This document shows positions 23,510 through 35,472 of a stretch of DNA of 64,000 nt, in pieces. This stretch comes from Opisthorchis felineus (lineage: Eukaryota > Platyhelminthes > Trematoda > Opisthorchiida > Opisthorchiidae): positions 37,524 through 101,523 of the forward strand of contig SJOL01004315.1 of assembly GCA_004794785.1 (NCBI GenBank), in the 5' to 3' direction. Positions within the stretch are counted from its first letter, which is position 1. Every line of letters starts with the position of its first letter. Under the pieces are notes generated by a model. It did not search any database and had not been told where the DNA came from. It saw nothing but the letters and a program-made list of their open reading frames with translations. Position numbers and translations under genes: made by a program.

Positions 23510-23996
23510 GATGATGACTGAGAAACTTAATAAATTGCGTAAACATTTTCCATACAATACGAATTCTAGTAACACAAAAAGGTCCATCGTAGACAAGCAT
23601 GGAAACCCATGGAAACGGAATAGATATTTTGAAGGCACGCAGGCTACTTCGACCAGGTTACCTGAGTAATTTTTCCGTTGTCCGAGAAAACCGGTAGGGC
23701 CGTCTAAGGAATGTTGGTACAAGCTGCATCCTGTAATCGGCGGTTGGTGTGCTCAAACATGTGTTTTTTCCAGCACACCTTATGTAGACATGTTCAAACG
23801 ATTCCATCGTGTTGTTCTCGTAGACGCAACACACGCAGTGAGTCTGCATATTCCGTTTATAGTCTGTGCAGGTTTCTTTATCACGGTTGGAGCGGATCAT
23901 GGACGTCCCATATTCTATGGACTTTTGCAAACTGGAACATGTGGAACGTTGAGCAAACCTATGTTTACATGTTTCGAGCGATTATACCAATAACTC
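23510..23996 (+). pseudogene. MULE transposase fragment (unit 2)
   Basis: It is the duplicate of 18170-18655. A 9-bp deletion removes the G-T-N of the DATHGTN motif (DATHAVSLHIPF), and a further 1-bp loss lies near 23768. Catalytic continuity is gone. Confidence 0.72.
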
Positions 23997-24087
23997 AGCA
24001 TCCATGAACTTTGCACATGGAAGCAATGCAGGCGCAAACGAAAACAGTGGAAACCGCTTTCAGATGCGACATCATTTACAGTTGTGA

Positions 24088-24265
24088 TTTATCACTGGTT
24101 AGATCGCGAATTTACTGACTGGAAGGTCCGTGGTTCGAACCCGACCTCTGCATCTCGACTTTCCCTGTCTAGGCATGGGCAACTTGTCAGTATCCCAGCC
24201 CACGTGCTTCCTTCGGGTGGCATGGCGGCTAGGCGCCGAAAGGGTGTTACAGCTGAATGATTATC
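24088..24265 (+). mobile_element. SINE-1 (unit 2)
   Basis: It is the duplicate of 18748-18925, with scattered substitutions; B box GGTTCGAACC is intact. Confidence 0.9.
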
Positions 24266-24749
24266 TCTCTTAATTTATCTTACACTTGTGAATAGACTCA
24301 GTACTACGTCAGTTTGTAGGCAAACCCATTCACCATTTAAGAGTAATTTGATAGCATAAGAGATACTGAAACCCAATAAAAGTGGGAAAATTTCTACTTT
24401 GTTTATGTCTGGTTTTGAGCACTATTTGGACAAACCGGGTTCGGTGGACAACATGTTCATTTAGTAGATAATGCGCCGGCGTCTGAAGAATAAACACTTT
24501 TGGATGCGTCACGTACGAGACAAGGTTGATCCCACAGAAAGTGCAAACGGACTCCAAAAGAGTCACATGCGACAAGGGCTGATTGACCGTGTGCACTCAG
24601 AATTTTCAAAGGCAGTCACAGCGCCCGCTGATTTGGGCTGCCTGTATTTGTAACAGGCGAAAAATATTCATTTACGGTGGATCTTGAAAAATGTTCCTTC
24701 ATCAGATGACTACAAAGGTATTCCGATATATGGAAGGTATCAATCATAC

Positions 24750-25643
24750 TAATCATCATCGACAGCATGACATCAGTGTTCAACACCGATGCTTCCCTGC
24801 CGTACAGCCGTGATTTATCTGAAAGCCTTATTGTAAAGGAAATAATAAAGGTGCACGGAGGAGGGACTTAGTGCCACCTTACTACAATCATTCCGAGGTG
24901 TCTACATCTCCAGACACTCATTCTGGAAATCTGGGTAGAAACTGACAACAATGCCACTGACATCTATTAGCAGCCATAACTTACAGCGTCTCCAACCAGG
25001 CTCAGTGAGGATCTCGTGGTTCCCATCCTAGAAGGTGAGTAGCACCGACAGCACCCAAACGTTTCGTAATCTCTTTCATACCCCACTGCCCGGTCAAGGG
25101 TTGGTTACCTCTCTGCTTCCGCAACCCTGATTTTGGCACGGAAAATAGCACTATCTCCGGCAAACGATGGTTAGGCGTACGCAGTACGTGTCCCAACCAA
25201 CACAGCTTCTGGTGCTGGACACATTTTTCAATGGGAGTACCCGTTGCCCAATGGAAAACTCGCTTTCTAATTGGTTCGTTGCTGATTCTCCGACGTCAAC
25301 CCAAACGAGCTATGGTTCTGAGACAACGATTGTCGAACACCTAAAGACGTCTCAGTTCCGCTGCTCGAACAGGCCAGGTCTCACAGCCATACGACAAAAC
25401 AGCCCGCACTGTAGCTTGATACACACGTTCCTTGAGTTTCAGGGATGCACCACTTTGACGCCATAGGTGTTTCAAATTGGCAAACGCGACCCGAGCCTTG
25501 CAGATTCGTGCACTGACCTCATCTGTCACACTACAGTCAGAACTAATACAACTTCCGAGGTACGTAAAACGCTCCACAACTTCCAGTGCCTCTCCCTGGA
25601 TTGTAAGTGGCGTGTTCAGTGACTGCATGTCCAGGAGCATGAC
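24750..25643 (-). pseudogene. Non-LTR family B fragment (unit 2), cut by the gap
   Basis: The minus strand encodes [36 protein letters not shown], then RTPNHRLPEIVLFSVPKS, KEITKRLGAVGATHLLGW and the 3' UTR. Upstream RT would lie in the N gap. Confidence 0.87.
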
Positions 25644-26593
25644 NNNNNNNNNNNNNNNNNNNNNNNNNNNNNNNNNNNNNNNNNNNNNNNNNNNNNNNNN
25701 NNNNNNNNNNNNNNNNNNNNNNNNNNNNNNNNNNNNNNNNNNNNNNNNNNNNNNNNNNNNNNNNNNNNNNNNNNNNNNNNNNNNNNNNNNNNNNNNNNNN
25801 NNNNNNNNNNNNNNNNNNNNNNNNNNNNNNNNNNNNNNNNNNNNNNNNNNNNNNNNNNNNNNNNNNNNNNNNNNNNNNNNNNNNNNNNNNNNNNNNNNNN
25901 NNNNNNNNNNNNNNNNNNNNNNNNNNNNNNNNNNNNNNNNNNNNNNNNNNNNNNNNNNNNNNNNNNNNNNNNNNNNNNNNNNNNNNNNNNNNNNNNNNNN
26001 NNNNNNNNNNNNNNNNNNNNNNNNNNNNNNNNNNNNNNNNNNNNNNNNNNNNNNNNNNNNNNNNNNNNNNNNNNNNNNNNNNNNNNNNNNNNNNNNNNNN
26101 NNNNNNNNNNNNNNNNNNNNNNNNNNNNNNNNNNNNNNNNNNNNNNNNNNNNNNNNNNNNNNNNNNNNNNNNNNNNNNNNNNNNNNNNNNNNNNNNNNNN
26201 NNNNNNNNNNNNNNNNNNNNNNNNNNNNNNNNNNNNNNNNNNNNNNNNNNNNNNNNNNNNNNNNNNNNNNNNNNNNNNNNNNNNNNNNNNNNNNNNNNNN
26301 NNNNNNNNNNNNNNNNNNNNNNNNNNNNNNNNNNNNNNNNNNNNNNNNNNNNNNNNNNNNNNNNNNNNNNNNNNNNNNNNNNNNNNNNNNNNNNNNNNNN
26401 NNNNNNNNNNNNNNNNNNNNNNNNNNNNNNNNNNNNNNNNNNNNNNNNNNNNNNNNNNNNNNNNNNNNNNNNNNNNNNNNNNNNNNNNNNNNNNNNNNNN
26501 NNNNNNNNNNNNNNNNNNNNNNNNNNNNNNNNNNNNNNNNNNNNNNNNNNNNNNNNNNNNNNNNNNNNNNNNNNNNNNNNNNNNNNNNNNNNN
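25644..26593. other. Assembly gap, 950 N
   Basis: No sequence is available. By extrapolation the first ~680 bp may repeat 20293-20976. Confidence 0.98.
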
Positions 26594-26815
26594 CGATTTC
26601 TTATCACATTAGGTAACGTATTCACAGTCCGCTGTGTTTAGTGACCTTGAAGATTCGCACACTTAAACAAATCATTAATGTAGGTAGGTAGGCATAATGC
26701 ATGTACATGTACATTATACATAGACATTCTACATTATGAAGTGGCAACCCTGAAAACGTCGTAGCTTTCAAGAGATCGATTCCATCGTGCGAATAGCCAG
26801 CGGCCACGCTGGACT
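26594..26815 (+). repeat. R8 repeat, copy 1
   Basis: CGATTTCTTATCACATTAGG through CATTCTACATTATGAAG and TGGCAACCCTGAAAACGTCG recurs in the same orientation at 35473-35672, about 85 percent alike by eye. It starts at the gap edge, so its left end is unknown. Confidence 0.8.
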
Positions 26816-28150
26816 CATCCGAATTTTTTTCACTTTTGAACAGGTGAACGTGTTCGCGACGCCTTGAACGACGACCCAGCAACATACCTTGGTTGTGACG
26901 ATCGATGTTTTGGCCTCTGCAGCAGTGGAAATGAAAGAAATGACTCCCAACATCTGGCTGCTTTGTGACCATTGAAGATTCGGTTCTAATGTTGGAAGTC
27001 CATGCGATCGTGACAGTACAAATGAGCTCGTTTATTTGTTGTGGTTGCTCATGCATGAGACATAACTTTGCAATCCAGTTTACTTTTAAACATGCTTTAA
27101 CTTGATCGTATATGTACTAACCGACGAAAAGCGTTGTCATTTTTGGCTTACGAGTTTAAACATTTTAGACGCGGTGGGTTAAACATAGAAAACTAAGAAG
27201 TTTGGGGCCACTACTGAGGCAAGTTTAACGAGGGCAAAATGCACATCTCAGACACAGCGACAACCAAAGCTGAAAGTGGAGCTACGAAATTCACTCAGGC
27301 CGTGAAATAGTTAACACTAAACTGGCACATACTGGAATTGTCAACTGGTATTTTATTGATGTCCTTACGGCCGAAAAAGATCTGAATACTAAAGGTCACC
27401 CTAAAACTAAGTAGCCTACAAAAACTTTGGCCAAATTTTTGCAATTCAGATATCAACAGCAGGCTTAACATTCTTTCTGAAGTGCCGAGAAAATTTTCCC
27501 CAAACCCAGGTAACTTTTTCCATAGAAAATCACATGAAAATGAGGAGATTTGCAGACGGATATTTTTTTATGAAGCCTACCGACATGTGTAGATACCACA
27601 GCTACACGGTGTCACAAGATAAATACGTAGCACCTACATTTGTCTTGAACAGTCAGTAATCAGTGGAATATTGCGACAACAAAATCCAAGACCTCGGCGG
27701 AAAACGAAGTATTCTCGTGTTTTACCTTGCAAGCACACAGTAGGAGCTTCTGTTTTCCATTCATACAATGAGATATTAGGTAGGTTATTGTTTAAAATGA
27801 GAACACAGATTGGTTGACGAGCATGTTTTCGGCAAGGTCTTTTCAGGTCATACAGTTGCAAAGGTTGAGAGAGAGCAGTATTTAACATATTTGAATGAGC
27901 ATGGTGTACGTGAACAGGAAATCGAGTGAGAGACGACATTGGCTACCTATCAAAGAACGACTGGATCAGGTCACCAATAACCAGTAACTTGAGCTTGTCA
28001 GCGCGGGTAGTACTGTGTGTGTGTGTTCAGCACAGGGTGTATGTGGGGGGGGGTTAGTTGGACCATGGCAAGTACAACACACGAACAAAGCGTTTTTGCC
28101 GACAAAGGATCGGGTCGCGATGTTGTATGGCGATAGCTTCAGCCATTGCG
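26816..28150. other. Unassigned sequence
   Basis: No coding region supported. A (TG) run lies at 28013-28025 and a G run near 28046. Confidence 0.45.
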
Positions 28151-28159
28151 ATTATGCGT

Positions 28160-29345
28160 TGCTATACTGATTCGGGTTGGTTAGCCGGCGTCTTGTAAAC
28201 AACGCGGAAGCATCGGCTGGGTATCACGTTGTGCGCCGTGTCTTCTAGATGCTGTGCTGCTGAGCTAGTTATCGCTCTCCTGGTTCCAGAAGCTAACCAG
28301 GGTGGATTGTGTTCCTTCATTCTTTGGCCGAGTTGCCTAGTCGTGCGTCCGATGTATTCCACTACACAGCAGCAAGAGGATGAGTATACTAACATATTTT
28401 GGGCGTGAACAGGCGATTGCTTATGAAACAGGTTCAGAGTGTTGCGGCCAGGAAAACTTTGTTCAAACTGGTAAAAAGTCGTCCGTTCAGTAGATCAGCC
28501 GGTATATCTCCCTTAAACGAAAGGCTAATGTAAACGGGTTTTCTTCCAACTGTGGCGGTGACGGTGTTGGCTGCTTCCCTGTTCAAATGCTTTATAACAA
28601 ACTTGTCGAGGAACCCGTTGTCCCTCAGGATGTTGGTGTGAGTTAGGATTTCTTGTTCCAGCGCGTCGTCAGAGCGTATTCTCTTCGCTCTCTTAGTTAG
28701 GCTATGGGTCAGATTCCGTTTCCGCTTTAGTGGCACGAAGCTGTTAAAGTTAATGTATTGCCCGGACCAAGTAGGATTCCGGTACACCAATCATTTCAGT
28801 GTACCATCGTGACGTCGTTCGAGGCCAACTTCTAGGAAGTGGAAGAAGTTATCGGTTTCTCCTTCCGAGGTTAATTTTATGGCATCGTGGGCCTTATTGA
28901 ACTATTCTTGGAGCAATTCCATCTCGTCCGTATTGTTCACAACCACGAAGATATCGTCCACATATCGACCGTAGTGTTGCATATTCTCTACGCTAGCTTT
29001 CGGGGGCCATCTTACTCATGAAAATGTCGGCTAGTATTGGACGCAATGATGAGCTCATGGCAACGCCATCTATTTGACGGTAGAGCGTGCCATTGAACGG
29101 TAGTTGCACATTCAATGTGCATCGCAGGAGAAGTTCTCGCAATTCGTTGACTGGAATTAGCAACTGAAAGTTGTATGCTTTTATGTATTTACATAGGTAA
29201 TTAACCGTTTCAGTTAAGGGGACGTTAGTAAACAATGAAGTTACGTCCAATGAACACATGAACGAATCCTTCAGTTCTAGGTCCTTTAGTGAGTCCACGA
29301 ATTGAGGTGCATCTTGCAAACTGTATTGACGCATACTCCATACTC
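28160..29345 (-). pseudogene. Penelope-like element: reverse transcriptase and GIY-YIG endonuclease
   Basis: On the minus strand: CSLDVTSLFTNVPLTETVNY (RT motif A), YRQIDGVAMSSSLRPILADI (motif B), GRYVDDIFVVVNN (motif C; YVDD at 28953-28964), EGETDNFFHFLEVGLERR, LVYRNPTWSGQYINFNSF, and VEYIGRTTRQLGQRMKEH, the GIY-YIG signature, ending TAG at 28160-28162. This order (RT then C-terminal GIY-YIG) defines Penelope-like elements. Stops interrupt after LLQE and before LVYRN, and frames shift, so the copy is inactive. The N-terminal RT is truncated near 29345. No ribozyme-bearing repeat abuts it. Confidence 0.9.
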
Positions 29346-29389
29346 AGACACACCAAAAGCCCACTCAACTTGCGTGATCTCACTCACGC

Positions 29390-30720
29390 TACTTCTGTCA
29401 CGAATGCCGCATGTGGAACCATCCACTGATGCCGTTGATTCGGCCGTTATGGACGCTCATTCAATCCAGTCTGCAACTCGTTTTACACGAATCTGTTGTT
29501 CAACCCCGATACCTACGACAATCCTGCTGAATTGGAAAGACCAGTGCGAATGTTCCGTTTCAATCGGGATACTTGAAGCAAAACAGGCGCTTCTTTCTAA
29601 AGCCCCCGAGTATGCAGACACAAAGAACACAGCGGCCCGGAATAAAGTCGATAATGAACTGTCTTCCCTGAACTAGTACCTATCGCTATCCATCCCGGGT
29701 CCGTTGGTTGCAAAGAAGGCCATACATCTCTCTGATCCGGCAATCGAAACTTCCACGGCATCTCTAATCGACAGGTGCACGAGGGAGAGCAGGTTGGCCA
29801 TCTTGGGTTTGTTCCCCCAAAAAGCACGCCGACGAAACTGGCACAAACGCTTCTTGGTGGTGTTCTCACAAAGCCTGAACACGGGTCGCTTCACGCAGAG
29901 TGGTTACGCGAGAAGGGAAGCAGGCGAACTTTTGTGCTTCTAGTCACTCTTTTCCCTCCATCTGCTGTAGAGAAGATCGTAAAGCGGGCAGCCAGCATTC
30001 AAAAAGGCTACCCAACGACCGAGCGTATATCCGAGGATCGCCCTCTGGAAGCGCGAAAGCTGGGCCACAGTGGTCTTAGAGGAGAAGCGCGAAACAGGCT
30101 TCCGCTTGGCGCCAGTTCAGCCAACCCCAAACTTATGGCCAAACCGGTATTAGGTATGACCCCTTGTGCTCTTAAAAGCACTCCGACGCAACCGGATGTG
30201 ACTCCGATTGAAGCTTCTACTCAACCACCGCAGACCCCTCGGCTACCAAGGGCAGCGATGCTCGGATGAGGCAAGCCTCGCGCAAACGCAGCGTCCAAAA
30301 TACATGGAGCTATCATCGCTTATTTCCGTAGTATACGATAAGGGCACAGCAGTAAACTCCACACTTATGTCACAACTTCTGAGTTGGATTAGGCTAGGTG
30401 TGAGGAGACAAGCGGCGAAGCCTACAGAAAAATCAACGACAAGCGTTGTCCCCGACATCGGGGAATGCTGCGAGAACCCTAGAGCCACTGAGAATGTGTA
30501 GCTGCCAGTCTCCAGCTCCACTCCGTCAAAAGTGAGCTCTTCGATTGTGGACACAGTCGTCGCCCAGGACCCCGACAGCCGAAGCCACAAACCCGACAAT
30601 AACGAACCGGAAAATCCTTCGTAAACCCCGTTGGCCAAGCTGATCGCATGCGGCTGGAGAGTCCACACAAACACGACAGAAAAGCGACCATAGTCAAACA
30701 TACCACATAAAGTTTGCTAA
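29390..30720 (+). pseudogene. CR1-like ORF1 remnant
   Basis: The + frames read SLIDRCTRESRLAILGLFPQ, shift near 29815 to TPTKLAQTLLGGVL, then RRTFVLLVTLFPPSAVEKIV, KRAASIQKGYPTTERISEDR and RGEARNRLPLGAS. This resembles the ORF1 C-terminal region of CR1-like elements (a basic fold with a V-L-x-P-S...KRA..L pattern). A Pro/Ser/Thr-rich tail follows to about 30700 with stops. The family call rests on pattern only. An opposite-strand open frame (30243-30701) is probably a shadow. Confidence 0.5.
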
Positions 30721-31039
30721 ATCAGAAAGCTGTCGGCTAGCTTCAAGGTGTAGTGCTCTGCAAAAACGAGCCTCGTGGGAACGCCACCAAAATGAATAGT
30801 TTTAGTGCTGCCACCCAACGCACAGGGACTCACGAAGACACCTTATCAATCAAACAGCGCCAAAATGCCCACTAAACGAAACGGAGACATGTTTGCTCCA
30901 AATCCTTGAACAACAACAAATCTAGGCGTCCAAAAGGTGGTATTGAACGAGCCACAAATAGCGGCGGTTTAAATCCGCAGACTGGGAAACGCGCCTAGGC
31001 GTGCTTGACCTATTCCCTCTGGAGTATTGTCGCCTCCAA

Positions 31040-31330
31040 GCATACCTAATACTTACTTATGGCTTTTAAAACAGTTTGGCCAACGGGTTTTCCACCGTTG
31101 ACCCGGCAAACACACGGCGGGGACATGGTAAGAAGATTTTCAAGCTTAGAGCGCACACTTTTGTTGATAAAAAATGTTCCTCATTCCGGGTAGCTGCTGC
31201 GTGGAATAACCTTCCTCCGACGGTTGTCCACGTTTCTTCTAGAACCCAGATCAAAGCACCATTATACGCTTTTTTATGCGAGTCCTCGCGCTGGCAAGCT
31301 TACTGCCCCGCGATGAGAACTTAAAGAGCA
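31040..31330 (+). pseudogene. CR1-like RT C-terminal tail
   Basis: The frame reads TRRGHGKKIFKLRAHTFVDK, then FRVAAAWNNLPPTVVHVSSR and ends TAA near 31324. This is the conserved tail of CR1/jockey-type RT proteins (TRGH.....R......F..R....WN.LP..VV). With the ORF1 remnant just upstream it suggests one element that lost nearly all of ORF2. Confidence 0.75.
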
Positions 31331-31334
31331 GTGC

Positions 31335-32295
31335 TACGCCTTTTCTTGCCTATGTCTTTCAGGTGAACGGCAGCCGCTGAACGACAAGAACAGATTGACC
31401 CGGGAAACTTGAGCGAAAGCCTTGATCCTGTGTATCAATCCTTGAATCTAAATTGGAATTTCCTGAGTAAGGGCTGTAACAACTCAATGTTACATTGCAC
31501 CGATCTCATTAATTTCATCGAGCCCTAGTTGCATCGACACTCCCGATTCTATCCAACCTCAATCACCGGATACGCTTTGAAGTTCACATCTACCCTTTGC
31601 TCACAACGCGAGACCATACGGCACGTAAGCCAGCGCACATTAAAAAGGTATCGATGCCGCAAAGATGCGGGCACTGGACGGACACCTCCCTCTCTGAATG
31701 AAAAAAGTCCTTCTATATGTCATACCAGTGGGCCCCGGCAAGCAACATCGTCGCATATCGTAAGGATTGGCCACAAAAAGTTACGAAGGCTTATGCCGAA
31801 AAGGAATCACCTTCCTAGCTCTCATCAATCTTCTTCGTGCTTACCAGCAAAAGCCGAGAACTTAGAAAGTGGCGATGGCCGTTTTTCACTTGTGAATTGG
31901 CGGCAAACGGGAGCCTCATAACTTCTAGAAAAAGCCAGACCCAAAAAGCCTGGCAGGCCCCTAAGCACTATGTATCACCTCGCAAATAAAAGGAGTGTCC
32001 GCCCGGATGGTAGGAAGTATCCGTAAAGCTCTGCAAAATCCCTCGCCAGCGGTCATGAGCAGAGGGAAACAGCTCTCAAGTTATACGATAACATGAGATT
32101 GCCGCGCCTCGGAGGCACAAAGCTTTTACCTGCAAAACGTTTGCGAGTGGAACAAAACGTTTTACGCCAAAATGTTGCACTTTGCTGTGTATGTTCCCGG
32201 ATTAAAAATCAGCCTAATCTACCGTCATTTTTTCGCAAGTTGTTTTAAATAATCTTTTTTTAACTTTTAGGCGCGCACTCGACTTTGAACTTTCT
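31335..32295. other. Unassigned sequence, possibly CR1 3' UTR
   Basis: A 130-codon open frame (31529-31921) is Ser/Arg-rich without a recognisable domain. It could be untranslated CR1 sequence. Confidence 0.4.
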
Positions 32296-32300
32296 GTGTG

Positions 32301-34530
32301 ATGGCTTCAGAAGTAGCTTCACACACTTCTGTTGAGAAATTGAGGGCTGTATCATTCTTCACGGCGTTTTAGAAGGCGTTAAATGAATACATGAAGTACA
32401 ACTATGTGGTATCAATGCGTTCATCCAGTAGTCGAAGCACCAACGCCGCTTTGCGTTACGAATGGGTGTACTACAAATGCAGCAGGCGGCCTGTAAGACA
32501 AACACAATGTCCAGGAACCCAAAGAAGCTAGTAAGCTGAGCGTGTTTCCTGATAAAAAACAATACGCGAAGCACTGACTGTGCAGTGCAGTTTTGTTGAA
32601 GGAGGCAGGGGAACCATCTCCCTGTCACCCCTTATTACCTTGAATACGGCCACAAGGTTTCAAAGTTATTAAACGATCGGCTTCCGGCAAATAGACGGCT
32701 AACTGAAGGGGAGTTGGGCACCTGCAAGGCCCTGCTGAAGTATGGAACGCCGTCGTATGAGGTGCGGCAGCCCGTGGCCGATGAATCCGGCAAGATCATT
32801 ACCATTCAGGACATATACAAATATCGCCGGAAGTGTCGACCAGCTCTGTTGAGTAAGTGGCGCCAAGTTGGGTTTTATCGTGGCAGATGATATGCCTTCA
32901 GTCCTGGGAAAACTTCGGGAGACTGGACGCGTGTTGTAACGCAGTCAGAAGAAGGTCACAATAGCTACATATGCTTCTCCAGATGGCAGCAGATAGCGTT
33001 GTTTCGACCCTTTCCAGATGTAATAAATGTCGACGGAATGCACGGGACAAACCGTTTTAGGTAAGTTTTTTTAAAGCGCCTAATATCCGGCCTGTAGATA
33101 CAAGCTGCGTGCTTTCCTGCTAACTGATGGCTTGGGTACCGGGCGTCCGGTGATGTATACCTTCGTGGAAAGCGAACGGTTCGCACCTATGCGTAAACTG
33201 TTCGGTTTATTCAGGCAAATGATGGGGGAGCAGTATCAGGTGAAGACTTGCGGTTTGCAGGAGCCGTGTTCAGCTGTAACTTCATGCTGCGCCACCTTCA
33301 TATTGGGAAAGCTATCAGGAAGCACGCATGTATCATATAGCACCCATGTATTTTTTTCATAGGCACACTCCGCGAACAGCCGGCACATATTCCACCGTAT
33401 GGCCCGCTCGGACGATGCCATACAGTAAGTTTATTGTTTATCATAAAACGACCACACAGATTCCGGTAAGATCCGCAGATATTGCACTGCGTGGACCCGC
33501 GATTCCTCTCTTATCTTACGGCCCGCTGGTTGCACATCACCCGCAAATGGGCTGTACATGCACAATCTGGGATGATGCACTTCGGTAGCGTGACCAACAA
33601 CCGTATGGAAAATGCCTATGGTTGCCTTAGAATCCGGATGCACCACACCAACACACTGGAAGACGCCATATAAAAGGTGTCCCGGCGAGCTGACTGGTTC
33701 ATGCGGGAATTTAAGATGCACACGTCGTATCACTGCGACCGACGGGAAATCCTGGAGGGCAACGGCTACGTTCTGAATGTGGTCTGTCAAATGACTATGT
33801 ATGCATGTTCCCTTGTTTTGAGGCACTTGGAGCCGCGACCGCCAAGGCTGCACTATCAGTGTTGGAACAAACAAGGTGAGGTCAAGCTACGTTAGCTAAA
33901 TTATGGTTCGTGGTGCAAACACACAGGTGCTCCCAGACGGTTGACACCTGCGATGGAGAATGAACATGCCTCTTCTACCAGGCGATATGGTTCCCCCGCA
34001 TCCATCTGTTCTCTCTATTTAGAGTCGGTTCAAACCAGTAAGAACTATTCTTCACAGAGTTTTCTTAGGTTACTTCCCTGTACACCAACGGTGGCTGCCG
34101 GATTACAACCTACCGGAAAAAGATGTACCCCTTACACTTGTCTCCAAACCGCCGCCGTGCTTTGGACAGCCCGCGTAAACTACTGAACCGAGTGGTGGAT
34201 AAGCTTCAGGGACTGAAGCCCAGAATGGTCACAAACATCATCAAGCATTTGATTGTTTAGGTGCAAATCCTGCTGTGTCAAGGCCCAAAGCCTGCAACTG
34301 ACGGCCTGCCGTCGGTGGTCGAGGATACTGCACCCCAACCCAGATGGCGGTCTAGGGACACAGGCTCGGGCTGTTGTGTGCCCTGTGACCGGCTGACTAC
34401 TACCAGTGACCGCTGGTGTGCAACGGATCACGTATCATACCACGTCGACTGTTGTGATGGTGAACGGTGCCCGCTGTGTGGCGATGCTCATCAGGCCTGT
34501 CACAAATGTGAGTCCACGGAAGAGTAATTT
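32301..34530 (+). pseudogene. Mutator-like (MULE) transposase, FAR1/FLYWCH-type, decayed
   Basis: From ATG 32301 (MASEVASHTSVEKLRAVSFF, then TAG) a FAR1-like DNA-binding region follows (VVSMRSSSRS..ALRYEWVYYKC). Next come LPANRRLTEGELGTCKALL, KIITIQDIYKYRRKC, and the catalytic region FPDVINVDGMHGTNRF|R, YKLRAFLLTDGLGTGRP, LRHLHIGKAIRKHA and FGSVTNNRMENAYGCLRIRM. At 34340-34515 a Cys/His-rich tail (C..C....W....H..C..CPLC..H..C.KC) looks like a zinc-binding domain. A 37-nt GTAAGT...TAG intron at 33061-33097 splits the VDGMHGTNR region. Stops (for example TAA after LEDAI) and frameshifts show decay. Confidence 0.75.
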
Positions 34531-34534
34531 ATTT

Positions 34535-35470
34535 TTGGCTCTTGGCCCCCGGCCCGTCTGGACCACGCAAAGGTGTGCTTGCTAACCGGTCCGCAAAGAA
34601 GGCGTCTGATGATGTTGACCTGGACCGAAGCAAAGAATCCCGGCATAGTATGTCCCGGAAATCCCTGTGTGACCGTATTTTTGGGTCCAAGGACGAAACA
34701 CTCGACAGCCGTGAGTAAATGTCTGACTACTACGAATAACGCTGTACAGCGCCGGCTACAGGAAAGAGACGAGGATGGTTTCACTTGACAAATCAGCTCC
34801 AGACAGTTCGTCCGTTAATGAGTAAGTCTCGCATTTCTTGGGGGTTATAGTCAGTCGGCATGTGATTTAGCCGCTGAAGATGGCATTGTGTAAGCAAGCC
34901 TCTACGACGTTGTAGCCGCTGAAGCGCTCCCATTTTAGGGTGTATTCCTCCCAGTTTCTCAGCCGCCTGCCTCATAGTGATATTTCGATAACCTAACTTA
35001 TATCTTTCCCTCATTTCAGAACCTCAATAGCTCAATTAACAATCCGCAGGAAGAAGGCCTGTCGGTTCCCGGCAGGACATATTTACTCATCAAATCGACC
35101 AATAAAATTCAACTTTTTGTGTCGTCTAATTTGGGCTTTTCCCCCGGTAGAGATGGATGGGCGCGCTCCGGCCAGCCGGTCAGGCCCCGTGGACTCCTAG
35201 CCGCATGTCAGTCGTGTGCGTCAGCTAGGCTCGTTCAGCTGTCCGATATGGTCGACGTAGGTTCTATGTGGCTAGTTGCACGATTTTTCCGGCAATAATG
35301 AATGCAGCTTCCGCGATTTTACTTCGTAATAGCAATTATCGAGCAAAATTTATCTACAGAAGTGGCACCTCCGCATATTTTCCGTCCACAAGGGCCATGT
35401 AGTTTCTAGAATGTTCAGCGAATTATTTCGGCTGCAAGTTCCGTCCACTGTAAGTGGTTCACCTTTATCC
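34535..35470. other. Unassigned sequence
   Basis: No clear feature. It could be the 3' part of the Mutator-like element, but I could not find terminal inverted repeats. Confidence 0.4.
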
Positions 35471-35472
35471 GC

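Larger units (their letters stand above)
20978..25643. repeat. Segmental duplication, unit 2
   Basis: It repeats unit 1 in the same order and orientation, and is cut by the 950-N gap at a point matching base 20292 of unit 1. Differences include restoration of an 18-bp family-B segment (TACCCGTTGCCC at 25238) that unit 1 lacks and loss of 9 bp near 23830. Confidence 0.92.

Noticed and set aside
25477..26625. Very long open frames on both strands across the N run
   Set aside because: They consist almost entirely of unknown bases; no coding evidence.
30243..30701. 152-codon minus-strand open frame
   Set aside because: It is antisense to the Pro/Ser/Thr-rich CR1 ORF1 region, whose composition tends to keep the opposite strand open.
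34485..34510. CTGATGAG on the minus strand near 34490
   Set aside because: No stem II, GAAA or cleavage triplet follows; it is coding sequence of the Cys-rich transposase tail.
34793..35014. 73-codon minus-strand frame (MRERYKLGYRNI...) as a transposase piece
   Set aside because: It has a helical, basic look, but no motif ties it to the Mutator-like element or another family.
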